A DNA stretch of 33,854 nt from Fimenecus sp051881355 (GTDB lineage: Bacteria; Bacillota; Clostridia; Oscillospirales; Acutalibacteraceae). The notes beneath the pieces were generated by a model that ran no database searches, was not told the DNA's origin, and saw only the letters and a list, made by a program, of their open reading frames with translations. The stretch is taken from positions 1 to 33,854 of the forward strand of contig JBJEPS010000096.1 of the NCBI GenBank assembly GCA_051881355.1, in the 5' to 3' direction. Position numbers and translations under genes: made by a program. Shown in pieces: positions 24,506 to 31,713 of the stretch. Position 1 is the stretch's first letter; each line of letters begins with the position of its first letter.

Positions 24506-24534
24506 ATTATATAAAGTTTGGAAAGTCTTGTCAA
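24506..24534 (-). promoter_or_regulatory. perfect-consensus promoter of the surface cluster
   Basis: TTGACA (24529-24534), exactly 17 bases, TATAAT (24506-24511) on the minus strand. Both boxes match the sigma-A consensus without a mismatch, so strong vegetative transcription is expected. The leader to the TTG start at 24404 is about 95 bases. Confidence 0.93.
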
Positions 24535-24540
24535 GTAGGT

Positions 24541-24883
24541 AACGAGAAAAAAACGGGAATTTTACAGAAATTTTACAAATTTTTCTGCTGTTTTTTCCGA
24601 ACGAACTGTGCCATTCGCTTTTATTTTTCTATAAAAGAAAATACAGGCAAAATCTGGAGCATGGGCGCATACACCCCATCTCTACAACGGATCATTGTGA
24701 CGCTGACCCCTACGCACAAAACAAAATCCCTTGATGGGGCTTGTTGTTCTTTGCGGCGAGGGCTCGCACCCGCCTTACTGAAACGCCTTATTACCCGTGT
24801 AGGGAACAACCGAAGTGCCGTTCCGCAAAATTACAACAAAATTTGCGCGCGCGGACAATTCGCCTTGCACACAAATTTCCCTC
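24541..24883. other. intergenic stretch with degenerate repeats, no gene
   Basis: Between the divergent promoters of the surface cluster and the nudix gene. The left part (24541-24650) is AT-rich, and the right part has fragments resembling the palindromic repeats found near 27.7 and 30.6 kb. No open frame with a ribosome site was found. Confidence 0.5.
24799..24837 (-). repeat. interspersed palindromic repeat, copy 1
   Basis: Read on the minus strand it is GTAATTTTGCGGAACGGC, a short spacer, then GTTGTTCCCTAC. This matches the units at 27732-27769 and 27806-27845 (GTAATTTCGCGGAAC...GTTCCCTAC). Less symmetrical than the other copies. Confidence 0.65.
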
Positions 24884-24912
24884 TTGCAACCAAAGTTGTT
24901 TCCTTGTATAAT
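24884..24912 (+). promoter_or_regulatory. promoter of the nudix gene
   Basis: TTGCAA (24884-24889), 17 bases, TATAAT (24907-24912), two mismatches from consensus overall. The leader of about 60 bases contains a GCAGACGC...GCGCCTGC foldback before AAGGAG. Confidence 0.82.
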
Positions 24913-24980
24913 AGTAGCCAGAGTTTCACTTGCAGACGCAAATCCCAACTGCGCCTGCGTTGTAAGGAGTCGTACAACAG

Positions 24981-25715
24981 ATGCTGGGTAAATTTGTCAG
25001 AGTGCGGGTAACCAAACCCATCGGACGCTTTGACCGCGATACCGGCGTGAAGTATCTGCTGAATTACGGCGTCGTTGAAAGCGGACTTTTGCCGCATTCG
25101 CCCGTTGCGGGCGCGTACATTTTGGGGGTAGACCACCCCGTGCGCAATTTTGACGGCCGCGTCACAGCAGTCATTAAAGATAAAAAGCGTCATGCCGTGT
25201 ATCTGGTTGTTGCACCGAAATCCAAACGCTACATTATTCATGATATTGCGCCTGCCGTCAGTTTTATGCATAAAGGGCGCGGTGTTTCCATAGAATGCTT
25301 TTATGAGCGTTCGTGCGGCGCAGTGGTGTTCCGCGATATCAACGGCGAAAAACGCTTTTTGCTGATTAAAAATAAGCGCAGTGCGCACTGGGGTTTCCCG
25401 AAAGGGCACGTCGAGGAAGGTGAGACCGATGAGCAGACCGCCACGCGTGAGGTGCTTGAAGAGACAGGCTTGCACATTTCGATTTTCCCCGATTTCAAGG
25501 CGAAATCCGCCTACACCATTCAAGGGCGGATTGACAAAACCGTGCTGATTTTCTTAGCGACCACCGCTGACACACAGACGGTCATTCAGCAAAGTGAAAT
25601 CGAGGATTACATTTGGCTCGGGTATGACGCGTGTTTAAATACGCTCAATTACGAAAATGACAAGAGCATTCTCACCCGCGCCAAAGCCTATATGGACGAA
25701 CACAATTTATATTAA
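24981..25715 (+). CDS. nudix hydrolase with degenerate pyrophosphatase-like N-terminal domain
   Basis: A 244-residue two-domain protein. Residues about 110-240 are a nudix domain with an intact nudix box: GHVEEGETDEQTATREVLEE followed by TGL (about 141-163), G-x5-E-x7-REVLEETGL. Preceded by HWGFPKGH, it resembles diadenosine-polyphosphate hydrolases. Residues 1-100 resemble short clostridial inorganic pyrophosphatases: GKFVRVRVTKPIGRF, LNYGVVESGL, AYILGVDHPVRNFDGRV and LVVAP. The acidic metal-binding stretch (normally D-G-E-E-x-D) is replaced by HSPVAG, so this domain is probably not catalytic. The start at 24981 follows AAGGAG. It leads a plus-strand pair with the COG2426 gene, 19 bp downstream. 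Substrate unknown (dinucleoside polyphosphate or modified nucleotide). Confidence 0.87.
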   Translation: MLGKFVRVRVTKPIGRFDRDTGVKYLLNYGVVESGLLPHSPVAGAYILGVDHPVRNFDGRVTAVIKDKKRHAVYLVVAPKSKRYIIHDIAPAVSFMHKGRGVSIECFYERSCGAVVFRDINGEKRFLLIKNKRSAHWGFPKGHVEEGETDEQTATREVLEETGLHISIFPDFKAKSAYTIQGRIDKTVLIFLATTADTQTVIQQSEIEDYIWLGYDACLNTLNYENDKSILTRAKAYMDEHNLY

Positions 25716-25734
25716 ATTTTGAAGGAGAAACGCT

Positions 25735-26232
25735 ATGGCTGAAACCCTTGCCCAAGCCCTTGTGGAGCTGTTTCAAGATAAGATTCCCCCCGAACTTACG
25801 GCGTTTGTCATTTCGCTGTTGCCGATTTTGGAGCTGCGCGGCGGTATGATCGCCGCAAGGCTGCTGCAAATCCCCTTTTTAAAAGCGTTTGTGATTTGCT
25901 ACCTCGGCAATATGTTGCCGATTCCGTTTATCATTTTATTTATCAAAAAGATATTCGAGTTTTTACGGCGATTTAAGTTTTTTGAGAAAATCATCGTAAA
26001 ATTAGAAGGGAAAACCGAACGCAATAAAGATAAAGTCCTGCGCTACAAATCCTGGGGGCTGTTGCTGTTCGTCGCGATACCGCTGCCCGGCACGGGCGGT
26101 TGGACGGGCGCTTTAATGGCGGCGCTTTTGGACATTGATATGAAACGCTCGCTCCCGATTATCGCGCTGGGCGTATTTATTGCGGGGTTGATTATGTCAT
26201 TTTTCACCTACGGCATTTTCTCTATGGGCTAA
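25735..26232 (+). CDS. COG2426 (small multidrug export-like) membrane protein
   Basis: A 165-residue integral membrane protein of the COG2426/PF06695 family, labelled small multidrug export protein although no transport function is well established. Family features: ISLLPILELRGGMIAARLL (residues about 24-42), a basic cytoplasmic segment (RRFKFFEKIIVKLEGK, about 78-93) and IPLPGTGGWTGALMAALL (about 119-136). The two glycine-rich re-entrant segments are typical of DedA-like folds. GAAGGAGAAACGCT precedes the ATG. Co-transcribed with the nudix gene and followed by a terminator. Confidence 0.88.
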   Translation: MAETLAQALVELFQDKIPPELTAFVISLLPILELRGGMIAARLLQIPFLKAFVICYLGNMLPIPFIILFIKKIFEFLRRFKFFEKIIVKLEGKTERNKDKVLRYKSWGLLLFVAIPLPGTGGWTGALMAALLDIDMKRSLPIIALGVFIAGLIMSFFTYGIFSMG

Positions 26233-26240
26233 ACCGATTT

Positions 26241-26272
26241 TCAGCGTACCCGTTTCGGTACGCTGATTTTTT
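26241..26272 (+). terminator. intrinsic terminator after the COG2426 gene
   Basis: Perfect 10-bp stem TCAGCGTACC / GGTACGCTGA (26241-26250 with 26257-26266), six-base loop, then TTTTTT. It lies nine bases after the stop codon. Confidence 0.93.
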
Positions 26273-26289
26273 CAAAAAGAGGTGTTTTT

Positions 26290-26484
26290 ATGGATGTGCG
26301 CGTCGGCGATATTTTGGAAATGAAAAAACCGCACCCCTGCGGCAACAAAGAATTTTTAGTGTTGCGCGTCGGTATGGATTTTCGTCTGCGGTGTCAAAAC
26401 TGCGGCAGAGAAGTGATGGTGCCGCGCGTCAAAATCGAGAAAAACATTAAAAAAATTCAACGGAAAGATGACGAACAGGTATGA
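26290..26484 (+). CDS. DUF951 family protein
   Basis: A 64-residue protein of the DUF951 family. Family pattern seen: VGDILEMKKPHPCGNKEFLV (residues 5-24) and FRLRCQNCGREVMVPR (31-46). The Cys18 and C-x2-C (36, 39) arrangement suggests a small metal site or nucleic-acid-binding zinc ribbon; no function is established. AGAGGTG precedes the ATG. The stop overlaps the prfA start by 4 bp (ATGA), and the family is often found beside translation and replication genes. Confidence 0.9.
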   Translation: MDVRVGDILEMKKPHPCGNKEFLVLRVGMDFRLRCQNCGREVMVPRVKIEKNIKKIQRKDDEQV

Positions 26485-27557
26485 TTGAGAAATTAGAGGG
26501 TATTGAAGAACGCCTTGCCGCCGTCAATGCCGAGCTTTGCGAGCCGTCTGTGGTAGCTGACCAGCAAAAATACGCCGCTTTGATGAAAGAGGCAAAGCAG
26601 CTGACGCCGATTGTCGAAAAATTTTGCGCTTACAAACAGGTTCAGGCGGAAAATGCCGAAGCGCGCGCAATTTTGGACGAAAGCGGTGCGGACCGCGAAC
26701 TGCGGGAATTGGCGCAGGCGGAATGGGAAGAAACGGGCGAAAAGCTGGAAGTCCTTAACGAAGAATTGAAAATCCTACTGTTGCCCCGCGATGAAAACGA
26801 CGACAAAAACGTCATTGTGGAAATCCGCGCAGGCGCGGGCGGCGAAGAAGCGGCACTGTTTGCGGGGTCGCTTTACAGAATGTATACCATGTACGCCGAG
26901 GCGCACGGTTTTAAAACCGAAATTTTAAATGTCAACGAAACCGAATTGGGCGGATTTAAGGAAATCAGCTTTACCGTGGAGGGCGAGGGCGCCTATTCGC
27001 GCTTGAAATTTGAAAGCGGCGTACACCGTGTTCAGCGCGTACCCGAAACCGAAAGCCAGGGGCGCGTGCACACCTCGACCGCAACGGTGGCGGTGCTCCC
27101 CGAAGCCGAAGAAGTCGAATTCGAGTTAGACCCCGCCGATTTGCAGATTGATGTATTCCGTTCGAGCGGTGCGGGTGGACAAAAGGTCAACAAAACCTCG
27201 TCGGCAATCCGCGTGACGCATCTGCCCACGGGTATGGTGGTCGAATGTCAGGACGAGCGCAGTCAATATAAGAACAAGGACAAGGCGCTGAAGGTTTTGC
27301 GTTCGCGGCTGTTAGACATTGAGCGCGAAAAACAAAACGCAGAAATTGCGGGTGCGCGCCGCAGTCAGGTCGGCACGGGAGACCGCAGCGAACGCATTCG
27401 CACCTACAACTACCCGCAGGGACGCGTGTCCGACCACCGCATCGGCTTGACGCTTTACAAAATTGAGCAGATTTTGAACGGCGATTTGGACGAAATTATC
27501 GACGCGTTAATTACCGCCGATACCGCCGAGAAATTAAAGGCAAATCCGAGCGATTGA
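26481..27557 (+). CDS. prfA: peptide chain release factor 1
   Basis: A 358-residue class I release factor recognising UAA and UAG. The catalytic GGQ loop is SGAGGQKVNKTSSAIRVTHL (about 231-250). The codon-recognition PxT tripeptide appears as PET in HRVQRVPETESQGRVHTSTA, the variant usual in Firmicutes. RF2 would have an SPF motif, which is absent. The C-terminal GDRSERIRTYNYPQGRVSDH is typical RF1/RF2. Domain 1 is a long helical region (1-110). The start overlaps the DUF951 stop. I see no prmC (the RF1 methyltransferase) next to it. Confidence 0.98.
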   Translation: MIEKLEGIEERLAAVNAELCEPSVVADQQKYAALMKEAKQLTPIVEKFCAYKQVQAENAEARAILDESGADRELRELAQAEWEETGEKLEVLNEELKILLLPRDENDDKNVIVEIRAGAGGEEAALFAGSLYRMYTMYAEAHGFKTEILNVNETELGGFKEISFTVEGEGAYSRLKFESGVHRVQRVPETESQGRVHTSTATVAVLPEAEEVEFELDPADLQIDVFRSSGAGGQKVNKTSSAIRVTHLPTGMVVECQDERSQYKNKDKALKVLRSRLLDIEREKQNAEIAGARRSQVGTGDRSERIRTYNYPQGRVSDHRIGLTLYKIEQILNGDLDEIIDALITADTAEKLKANPSD

Positions 27558-27631
27558 TGCGTGGAATTTGCGCCGCATATTTTCCCCACCCCGCGGATGC
27601 AAAAAGCATAAACAACAACATACAATCATCT

Positions 27632-27669
27632 AAAAAGCGCGGTAGACAATTTTTGTCTACCTCGCTTTT
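27632..27669. terminator. bidirectional terminator between prfA and the M18 peptidase gene
   Basis: Stem AAAGCG + GGTAGACA with TGTCTACC + CGCTTT (27634-27648 with 27654-27668), small loop TTTTT-like, followed by TTTT on the plus strand and TTTTT on the minus strand. It can serve both converging genes. Confidence 0.72.
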
Positions 27670-27698
27670 GCGTTGTAAATTTTTATTTAGCGCGTAGT

Positions 27699-27845
27699 GG
27701 CGGGCTTCCACGCCCGCCCATATATTTCGATGTAATTTCGCGGAACAACACTAAGGTTGTTCCCTACAATTCGTAGGGGCGAACTGTGTTCGCCCGTCAA
27801 AATACGATGTAATCTCGCGGAACGGTCAAGACCGTTCCCTACGCG
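27699..27845. repeat. cluster of short palindromic repeats
   Basis: Four foldbacks in a row: GGCGGGC/GCCCGCC (27699-27718); GGAACAAC/GTTGTTCC (27742-27763); GGGCGAAC/GTTCGCCC (27772-27796); and GGAACGGTC/GACCGTTCC (within 27806-27845). The second and fourth share the frame GATGTAATxTCGCGGAAC...GTTCCCTAC with different stem bases, showing compensatory changes. The third recurs at 30538. No gene lies in 27558-27936. Confidence 0.85.
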
Positions 27846-27847
27846 TT

Positions 27848-27939
27848 GTCATTCTGAGCCGATAGGCGAAGAATCTCGTTTTCGTTGCACTCTCTTTTTG
27901 AGATCCTTCGCTTCGCTCAGGATGACAAATTAAAATTTA
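27848..27939 (+). repeat. long interspersed inverted-repeat element, copy A
   Basis: GTCATTCTGAGC (27848) pairs with GCTCAGGATGAC (ending 27926), with inner arms GCGAAGAATCTC / GAGATCCTTCGC: a long imperfect hairpin. Copies occur at 30766-30850 and, inverted, at 33802-33854. The segment 27887-27939 is a perfect 53-base reverse complement of the last copy and runs into the stop codon of the M18 gene. Confidence 0.88.
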
Positions 27940-29343
27940 CTTCTCCTCAAAAAATGCTTTGAATGCGCGGTATGCCATATAGACGTCTAACTTTGAGACC
28001 ACCTCAAACGGGGAATGCATCGAAAGTACCGGCACGCCGAGGTCCACCACGTCAATATCCAGCGCTGCAAGATACATGGCAACCGTGCCGCCGCCGCCCG
28101 CGTCCACTTTGCCGAGTTCGCAACTCTGCCACACAATATCGTTGCCGTCTAAAAGCGCGCGCACCTTTGCCATAAATTCTGCCGACGCGTCCGAAGTGCC
28201 GCTTTTGCCGCGTGCACCCGTGTACTTCATAATCGCAACGCCTCCGTTAATAAACGAAGCGTTCATGCGCTCGGAAACATCGGGGAAGGTCGGGTCAAAC
28301 GCCGCGTTGACGTCTGCCGACAGACAATGCGTATTGCGCAAAACGGTGTGATAATTTTCGCCGTTCGCTTTTGCCAAATCTGCAATGAAATATTTGAGAT
28401 ACGAGGAATTCAACCCTGTGTTGCCCTCCGAGCCGATTTCCTCTTTGTCGGTAAGGCAAGTCACCGCGGTGTATTCGGGATTTTCAATTGCAAAAATCGC
28501 CTCTGCCGCCGGATAGGCACACACGCGGTCATCGTGCCCGTAAGAACCAATCATACTGCGGTCAAACCCGATGTCGCGCGCCGCGAATGCGGGCACAGCC
28601 TCCAATTCTGCACTTAAAAAGTCACTTTCCGTTACCCCGTATTTTTGGAAGAGAATATTCAAGATGTTGAGCTTGACCTGCTCCGCACTCTCATCCGCCG
28701 AAAACGGGCGGCTGCCGACCAAAATATTCAGCTCTTCCCCGCGAATGCCGTCGGCAAGCGTGCGTTTCATTTGCTCATTGGCAAGGTGCGGCAACAAGTC
28801 CGTCACCACAAACTGCGGGTCGTTTTCGTCCTCGCCGATGTTGACCGTCACCGAAGCGCCGTCCTTTTTGACAATCACGCCGTGCAAAGACAGCGGAATG
28901 CTGGTCCACTGGTATTTTTTGATGCCGCCGTAATAATGCGTTTTGAACAGCGCCATTTCGCTGTCCTCATACAGCGGATTTTGCTTTAAGTCGAGACGCG
29001 GTGAGTCGATGTGCGCCGCCGAAAGGCGAACCCCTTCGGAGAGCGCCTTTTTGCCGATGACCGCCAAAATGATGCTCTTGCCGCGATTGTTGAAATAGAC
29101 CTTTTCGCCGGGCGCATATTTTTTGTCGCGGTCAAAGGGCACAAAGCCGTTTCTTTCCGCTTTTTGCACCATATAGAGCACCGCTTCGCGCTCGGTTTTG
29201 GCGCTGTTCAGAAACGCTTTGTAGCTTTCGCAAAATGTGTCTGCCGCCGCAATTTCTTCGGCAGAGCAGGTTTTCGCCGCATTTTTGCGGTCGTAAAACA
29301 ACTGTTCTTTCAAAATTTCTGCTTGACTTTTTTCGTTAGACAT
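27937..29343 (-). CDS. M18 family zinc aminopeptidase
   Basis: A 468-residue aminopeptidase of the M18 (aspartyl aminopeptidase) family, a cytoplasmic tetrahedral metalloenzyme removing acidic or neutral N-terminal residues. Metal-site motifs: SAAHIDSPRLDLKQNP (about 89-104), CLTDKEEIGSEGNTG (catalytic Glu pair, about 300-314), and the C-terminal VLSMHSPFEVVSKLDVYMAY (His ligand). CLSADVNAAFDPTFPD is also typical. The start is the ATG at 29343, overlapping the lytic transglycosylase stop by 8 bp and preceded by AAGGAG at 10 bases; an in-frame ATG seven codons earlier lies too close to that site. Last gene of coaE-transglycosylase-peptidase. Confidence 0.94.
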   Translation of the reverse strand: MSNEKSQAEILKEQLFYDRKNAAKTCSAEEIAAADTFCESYKAFLNSAKTEREAVLYMVQKAERNGFVPFDRDKKYAPGEKVYFNNRGKSIILAVIGKKALSEGVRLSAAHIDSPRLDLKQNPLYEDSEMALFKTHYYGGIKKYQWTSIPLSLHGVIVKKDGASVTVNIGEDENDPQFVVTDLLPHLANEQMKRTLADGIRGEELNILVGSRPFSADESAEQVKLNILNILFQKYGVTESDFLSAELEAVPAFAARDIGFDRSMIGSYGHDDRVCAYPAAEAIFAIENPEYTAVTCLTDKEEIGSEGNTGLNSSYLKYFIADLAKANGENYHTVLRNTHCLSADVNAAFDPTFPDVSERMNASFINGGVAIMKYTGARGKSGTSDASAEFMAKVRALLDGNDIVWQSCELGKVDAGGGGTVAMYLAALDIDVVDLGVPVLSMHSPFEVVSKLDVYMAYRAFKAFFEEK

Positions 29344-29929
29344 TGTCTGCAAACTCCTTTTCATAGAGATTATAATATACTTCTACGGCCTTTAAGACCT
29401 TGGTTACATAATGATTGGTGTCCTTCGACGGGATTGTGTCGAGCGTTTTACCGTCGGCTGAATATTCGGGATTTTGAAGCCAACTGTTTACCTGCCCGCG
29501 CCCCGCATGGTAGGCGGCAATGGCGGTGCGCCAGTCATTGTCAAATTCCGAAAGCAACAGACTGTAAAACAGCGCGCCGTAGCGAATGGACGTTTCCGGC
29601 GCAAACAACGCTTCATCGGGGAGCGTTTCGCCTGTTTTGGTTTGGAGCCAATGGAAGGTTTCGGGCGTGATTTGCGTTAAGCCCATCGCCCCTGCGGACG
29701 AAACCGCGTCCGACTGAAAGCCGCTTTCCGTATGTATCACGGCAAACAAAAGCACGCGCGGCACGCTGTATTCCTCGGCGTATTTATCCACGATTTCGGC
29801 GTACTCCAGCGGGTACAGCACACGAAAAATCCCCCGTCCCGCAAAAAAGACAGCGGTAAAAATCAAAAGGACCACTACGGCGACCATCGCCGCGAATTTT
29901 AACGTCGCTTTAGCTTTTCGTTTGTTCAT
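29336..29929 (-). CDS. membrane-anchored lytic transglycosylase (SLT domain)
   Basis: A 197-residue peptidoglycan lytic transglycosylase of the Slt/MltE type. Residues 11-35 form an N-terminal membrane anchor, and about 45-190 the lysozyme-like SLT domain. The catalytic Glu is in VIHTESGFQSDAVSSAGAMG (residues about 64-83), followed by LTQITPETFHWL and the late AIAAYHAGRGQVNSWL (about 139-154), the standard SLT motifs. It is outward-facing and cuts the glycan strand with formation of 1,6-anhydro-MurNAc. Its start overlaps the coaE stop by 4 bp; this pairing with coaE is common in Clostridia. Confidence 0.94.
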   Translation of the reverse strand: MNKRKAKATLKFAAMVAVVVLLIFTAVFFAGRGIFRVLYPLEYAEIVDKYAEEYSVPRVLLFAVIHTESGFQSDAVSSAGAMGLTQITPETFHWLQTKTGETLPDEALFAPETSIRYGALFYSLLLSEFDNDWRTAIAAYHAGRGQVNSWLQNPEYSADGKTLDTIPSKDTNHYVTKVLKAVEVYYNLYEKEFADNV

Positions 29930-30507
29930 AGCGGAAAAATCCTCTGTATCTCCGCCGCTAACGAGTAGGGCGGGTAATTGTGCAGCACCGCGTCGCAGTG
30001 CGTTTTATAAAAATCTTCGTCCTTTTGGGCACGGATGCGCAAAAGGGCTTCTTCTTTTGTAAGATGGTCGCGCGCCATAATGCGTTGTAAGCGGATTGCC
30101 TCGGGTGCGATTACCCCGACGGTACGGTCGCAAAGCGCGTTTTCGCCGCTTTCAAACAACGCTATCGCATCTATTATAACCGCTTTTGCGCCCAAATTGC
30201 GTTGTTCGTCGAGTATCGCGCGGATTTTCGCGGTCACGGCGGGGTGCACAATCGCGTTGAGCGTTTCGGTGGCGGCAGGATTTGCAAATGCGGCGGCGGC
30301 AAGGGCTTTTTTGTCGAGTTCGCCGTCGATAGTTAAAATTTGACTACCGAAAGCAGACTGCAATTCTTTCAAAATCGGCGCGCCTGTTTGATAGAGCGAT
30401 TTTGCGATTCGGTCGGCGTCAATATGGACATATCCGCGTTTTATAAGCGCCTTGCAAACGGTGCTTTTTCCCGCACCCGTTTGCCCGGTAATGCCGATAA
30501 TTTCCAT
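29926..30507 (-). CDS. coaE: dephospho-CoA kinase
   Basis: A 193-residue P-loop kinase for the last step of coenzyme A synthesis (ATP + dephospho-CoA to CoA). P-loop IIGITGQTGAGKST (residues 3-16), HIDADRIAKSLYQ (about 30-42, catalytic Asp), IVHPAVTAKI (about 89-98), IDAIALFESG (about 116-125) and QRIMARDHLTKEEALLRI (about 145-162) are all typical. The start is the ATG at 30507 behind GGAGGCGA; the frame stays open upstream only through repeat DNA. First gene of a short operon with the transglycosylase and M18 peptidase. No clear promoter was identified in the repeat-rich region upstream. Confidence 0.96.
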   Translation of the reverse strand: MEIIGITGQTGAGKSTVCKALIKRGYVHIDADRIAKSLYQTGAPILKELQSAFGSQILTIDGELDKKALAAAAFANPAATETLNAIVHPAVTAKIRAILDEQRNLGAKAVIIDAIALFESGENALCDRTVGVIAPEAIRLQRIMARDHLTKEEALLRIRAQKDEDFYKTHCDAVLHNYPPYSLAAEIQRIFPL

Positions 30508-30537
30508 TTGTTCGCCTCCGTTCGGTTTGGTGGAATT

Positions 30538-30650
30538 GTAGGGGCGAACTGTGTTCGCCCGCAGGGTTCGATGTGACTTTTTGCGGGGCGCCGAGTCGTC
30601 GCCCCCAACAATTTCGATGCGTGCGTAGGGGCGATTCACGAATCGCCTGC
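30538..30650. repeat. short palindromic repeats
   Basis: GTAGGGGCGAACTGTGTTCG (from 30538, continuing to 30561) is identical to 27773-27796. A related unit, GTAGGGGCGATTCACGAATC at about 30626, has the same GTAGGGG head but different, still complementary stem bases (GGCGATTC/GAATCGCC). The unit family therefore varies in stem sequence while keeping pairing. Confidence 0.8.
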
Positions 30651-30765
30651 GAATTTTGATGTGCTTTTGCGGCGGGAGCAAAATTCTCCGAATGCAGGCA
30701 CCCTTTTGTCTGCTTCGCAGACATTTCCCCTTTCAGGGGAATCACCCCGCCCTACCCGTAACATC

Positions 30766-30850
30766 GTCATTCTGCGCCGAAAGCCGAGAATCTCGTTTTA
30801 TGCATTTTTACTTTGTGCGGTTTGAGATCCTTCGCTTCGCTCAGGATAAC
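30766..30850 (+). repeat. long interspersed inverted-repeat element, copy B
   Basis: GTCATTCTGCGCCG at the left and GAGATCCTTCGCTTCGCTCA near the right match copy A at 27848-27926 with a diverged middle. The right arm is nearly identical; the left is more degenerate. Confidence 0.85.
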
Positions 30851-30855
30851 AAAGG

Positions 30856-31713
30856 TTAAAAAATCAGATTACGCTTCCCCATCGCGCGGCGCAAGGCGGC
30901 GATTTCCGCCGCGTGGCCTGCGGTGTCGGTCGGGGTTTCCAAGGTAAACGGCAATGCGCAAAGCGCAGGGTGCGTGACCACACGCAACAGCGCGTCAAAG
31001 CCGATTTCGCCTTTGCCCAAAAGCGCGTGGCGGTCTTTGTGACTGCCGCAAGGATTCAAACTGTCATTTAGATGCACAGCATACAAGCGGTTTAAACCAA
31101 TCACGCGGTCAAATTCCGTCAGTACACCGTCCAAATCGTCTTTGATGTTGTAGCCCGCGTCCCAAACATGGCAGGTGTCAAAACAAACGCCGATTTTTTC
31201 GGGACAATTCACACGGTCGAGAATTGCGCGCAATTCCGTAAAATCGCGCCCGACTTCACTGCCCTTCCCCGCCATGGTTTCCAACAGTACGGTGGTGGGG
31301 CTGTCGGGGGGCACCAAACGGTTGAGCATTGCGGCGATTTGGTCGATTGCGGTTTCTATGTCCTGTGAAAGCCGAGAGCCCGGGTGAAAATTATACAAAT
31401 TGCCGGGCAGATGCGCCATTCGTTTTAAATCGTCGCCGCACATTTCCTCTGCCAATTCGCGGATATGCTTATCGGGCGAACAGGGATTTAAAGTGTACGG
31501 CGCATGGGCAATGACGGGGACAAAGTGGTTTTCCTGTAAAAATTCGCGCAAGGCGGCACAGTCTGTTTCATCAAACGCCTTTGCCTTTGCACCGCGGGGA
31601 TTGCGGAGAAAAAACTGCATCGTTTGCATACCCGCACCCTTTGCCTCTTCGCCCATTTTCAAAAAGCCTTTGGCGCAAGAGAGATGCGCGCCCAAAGCGA
31701 TTACATTATCCAT
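30856..31713 (-). CDS. nfo: deoxyribonuclease IV (endonuclease IV)
   Basis: A 285-residue AP endonuclease of base-excision repair, cutting 5' to abasic sites through a trinuclear zinc centre. Family motifs: LGAHLSCAKG (residues 7-16, first zinc His), YNFHPGSRLSQD (about 107-118), LLETMAGKGSEVG (about 143-155, metal Glu), CFDTCHVWDAGY (about 177-188, Asp and His) and HLNDSLNPCGSHKDRHALLG (about 214-233). FTLETP near 257 carries the last Glu. AGAGGAAC precedes the ATG, which overlaps the end of the sua5/tsaC gene by 8 bp. Confidence 0.97.
   Translation of the reverse strand: MDNVIALGAHLSCAKGFLKMGEEAKGAGMQTMQFFLRNPRGAKAKAFDETDCAALREFLQENHFVPVIAHAPYTLNPCSPDKHIRELAEEMCGDDLKRMAHLPGNLYNFHPGSRLSQDIETAIDQIAAMLNRLVPPDSPTTVLLETMAGKGSEVGRDFTELRAILDRVNCPEKIGVCFDTCHVWDAGYNIKDDLDGVLTEFDRVIGLNRLYAVHLNDSLNPCGSHKDRHALLGKGEIGFDALLRVVTHPALCALPFTLETPTDTAGHAAEIAALRRAMGKRNLIF

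Larger units (their letters stand above)
30508..30855. other. repeat-filled intergenic region, no gene
   Basis: The gap between coaE and nfo holds palindromic repeats at 30538-30561, about 30625-30650 and 30766-30850. It also holds a GC-rich stretch around 30720-30760 with CCCCTTTCAGGGG. Open frames crossing it are created by the repeats and lack ribosome sites. No promoter for coaE can be assigned with confidence. Confidence 0.6.

Noticed and set aside
23565..24542. 325-codon plus-strand frame opposite the first gene of the surface cluster
   Set aside because: No ribosome site, and it crosses the perfect minus-strand promoter; the minus-strand frame has a membrane helix and a coherent beta domain.
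24831..25523. 230-codon minus-strand frame opposite the nudix gene
   Set aside because: It lies antisense to the nudix box and the pyrophosphatase-like segment and overlaps the plus-strand promoter.
27699..27926. CRISPR array in the repeat-rich intergenic region
   Set aside because: Units are palindromes of differing sequence without regular spacing, and no cas gene is nearby.
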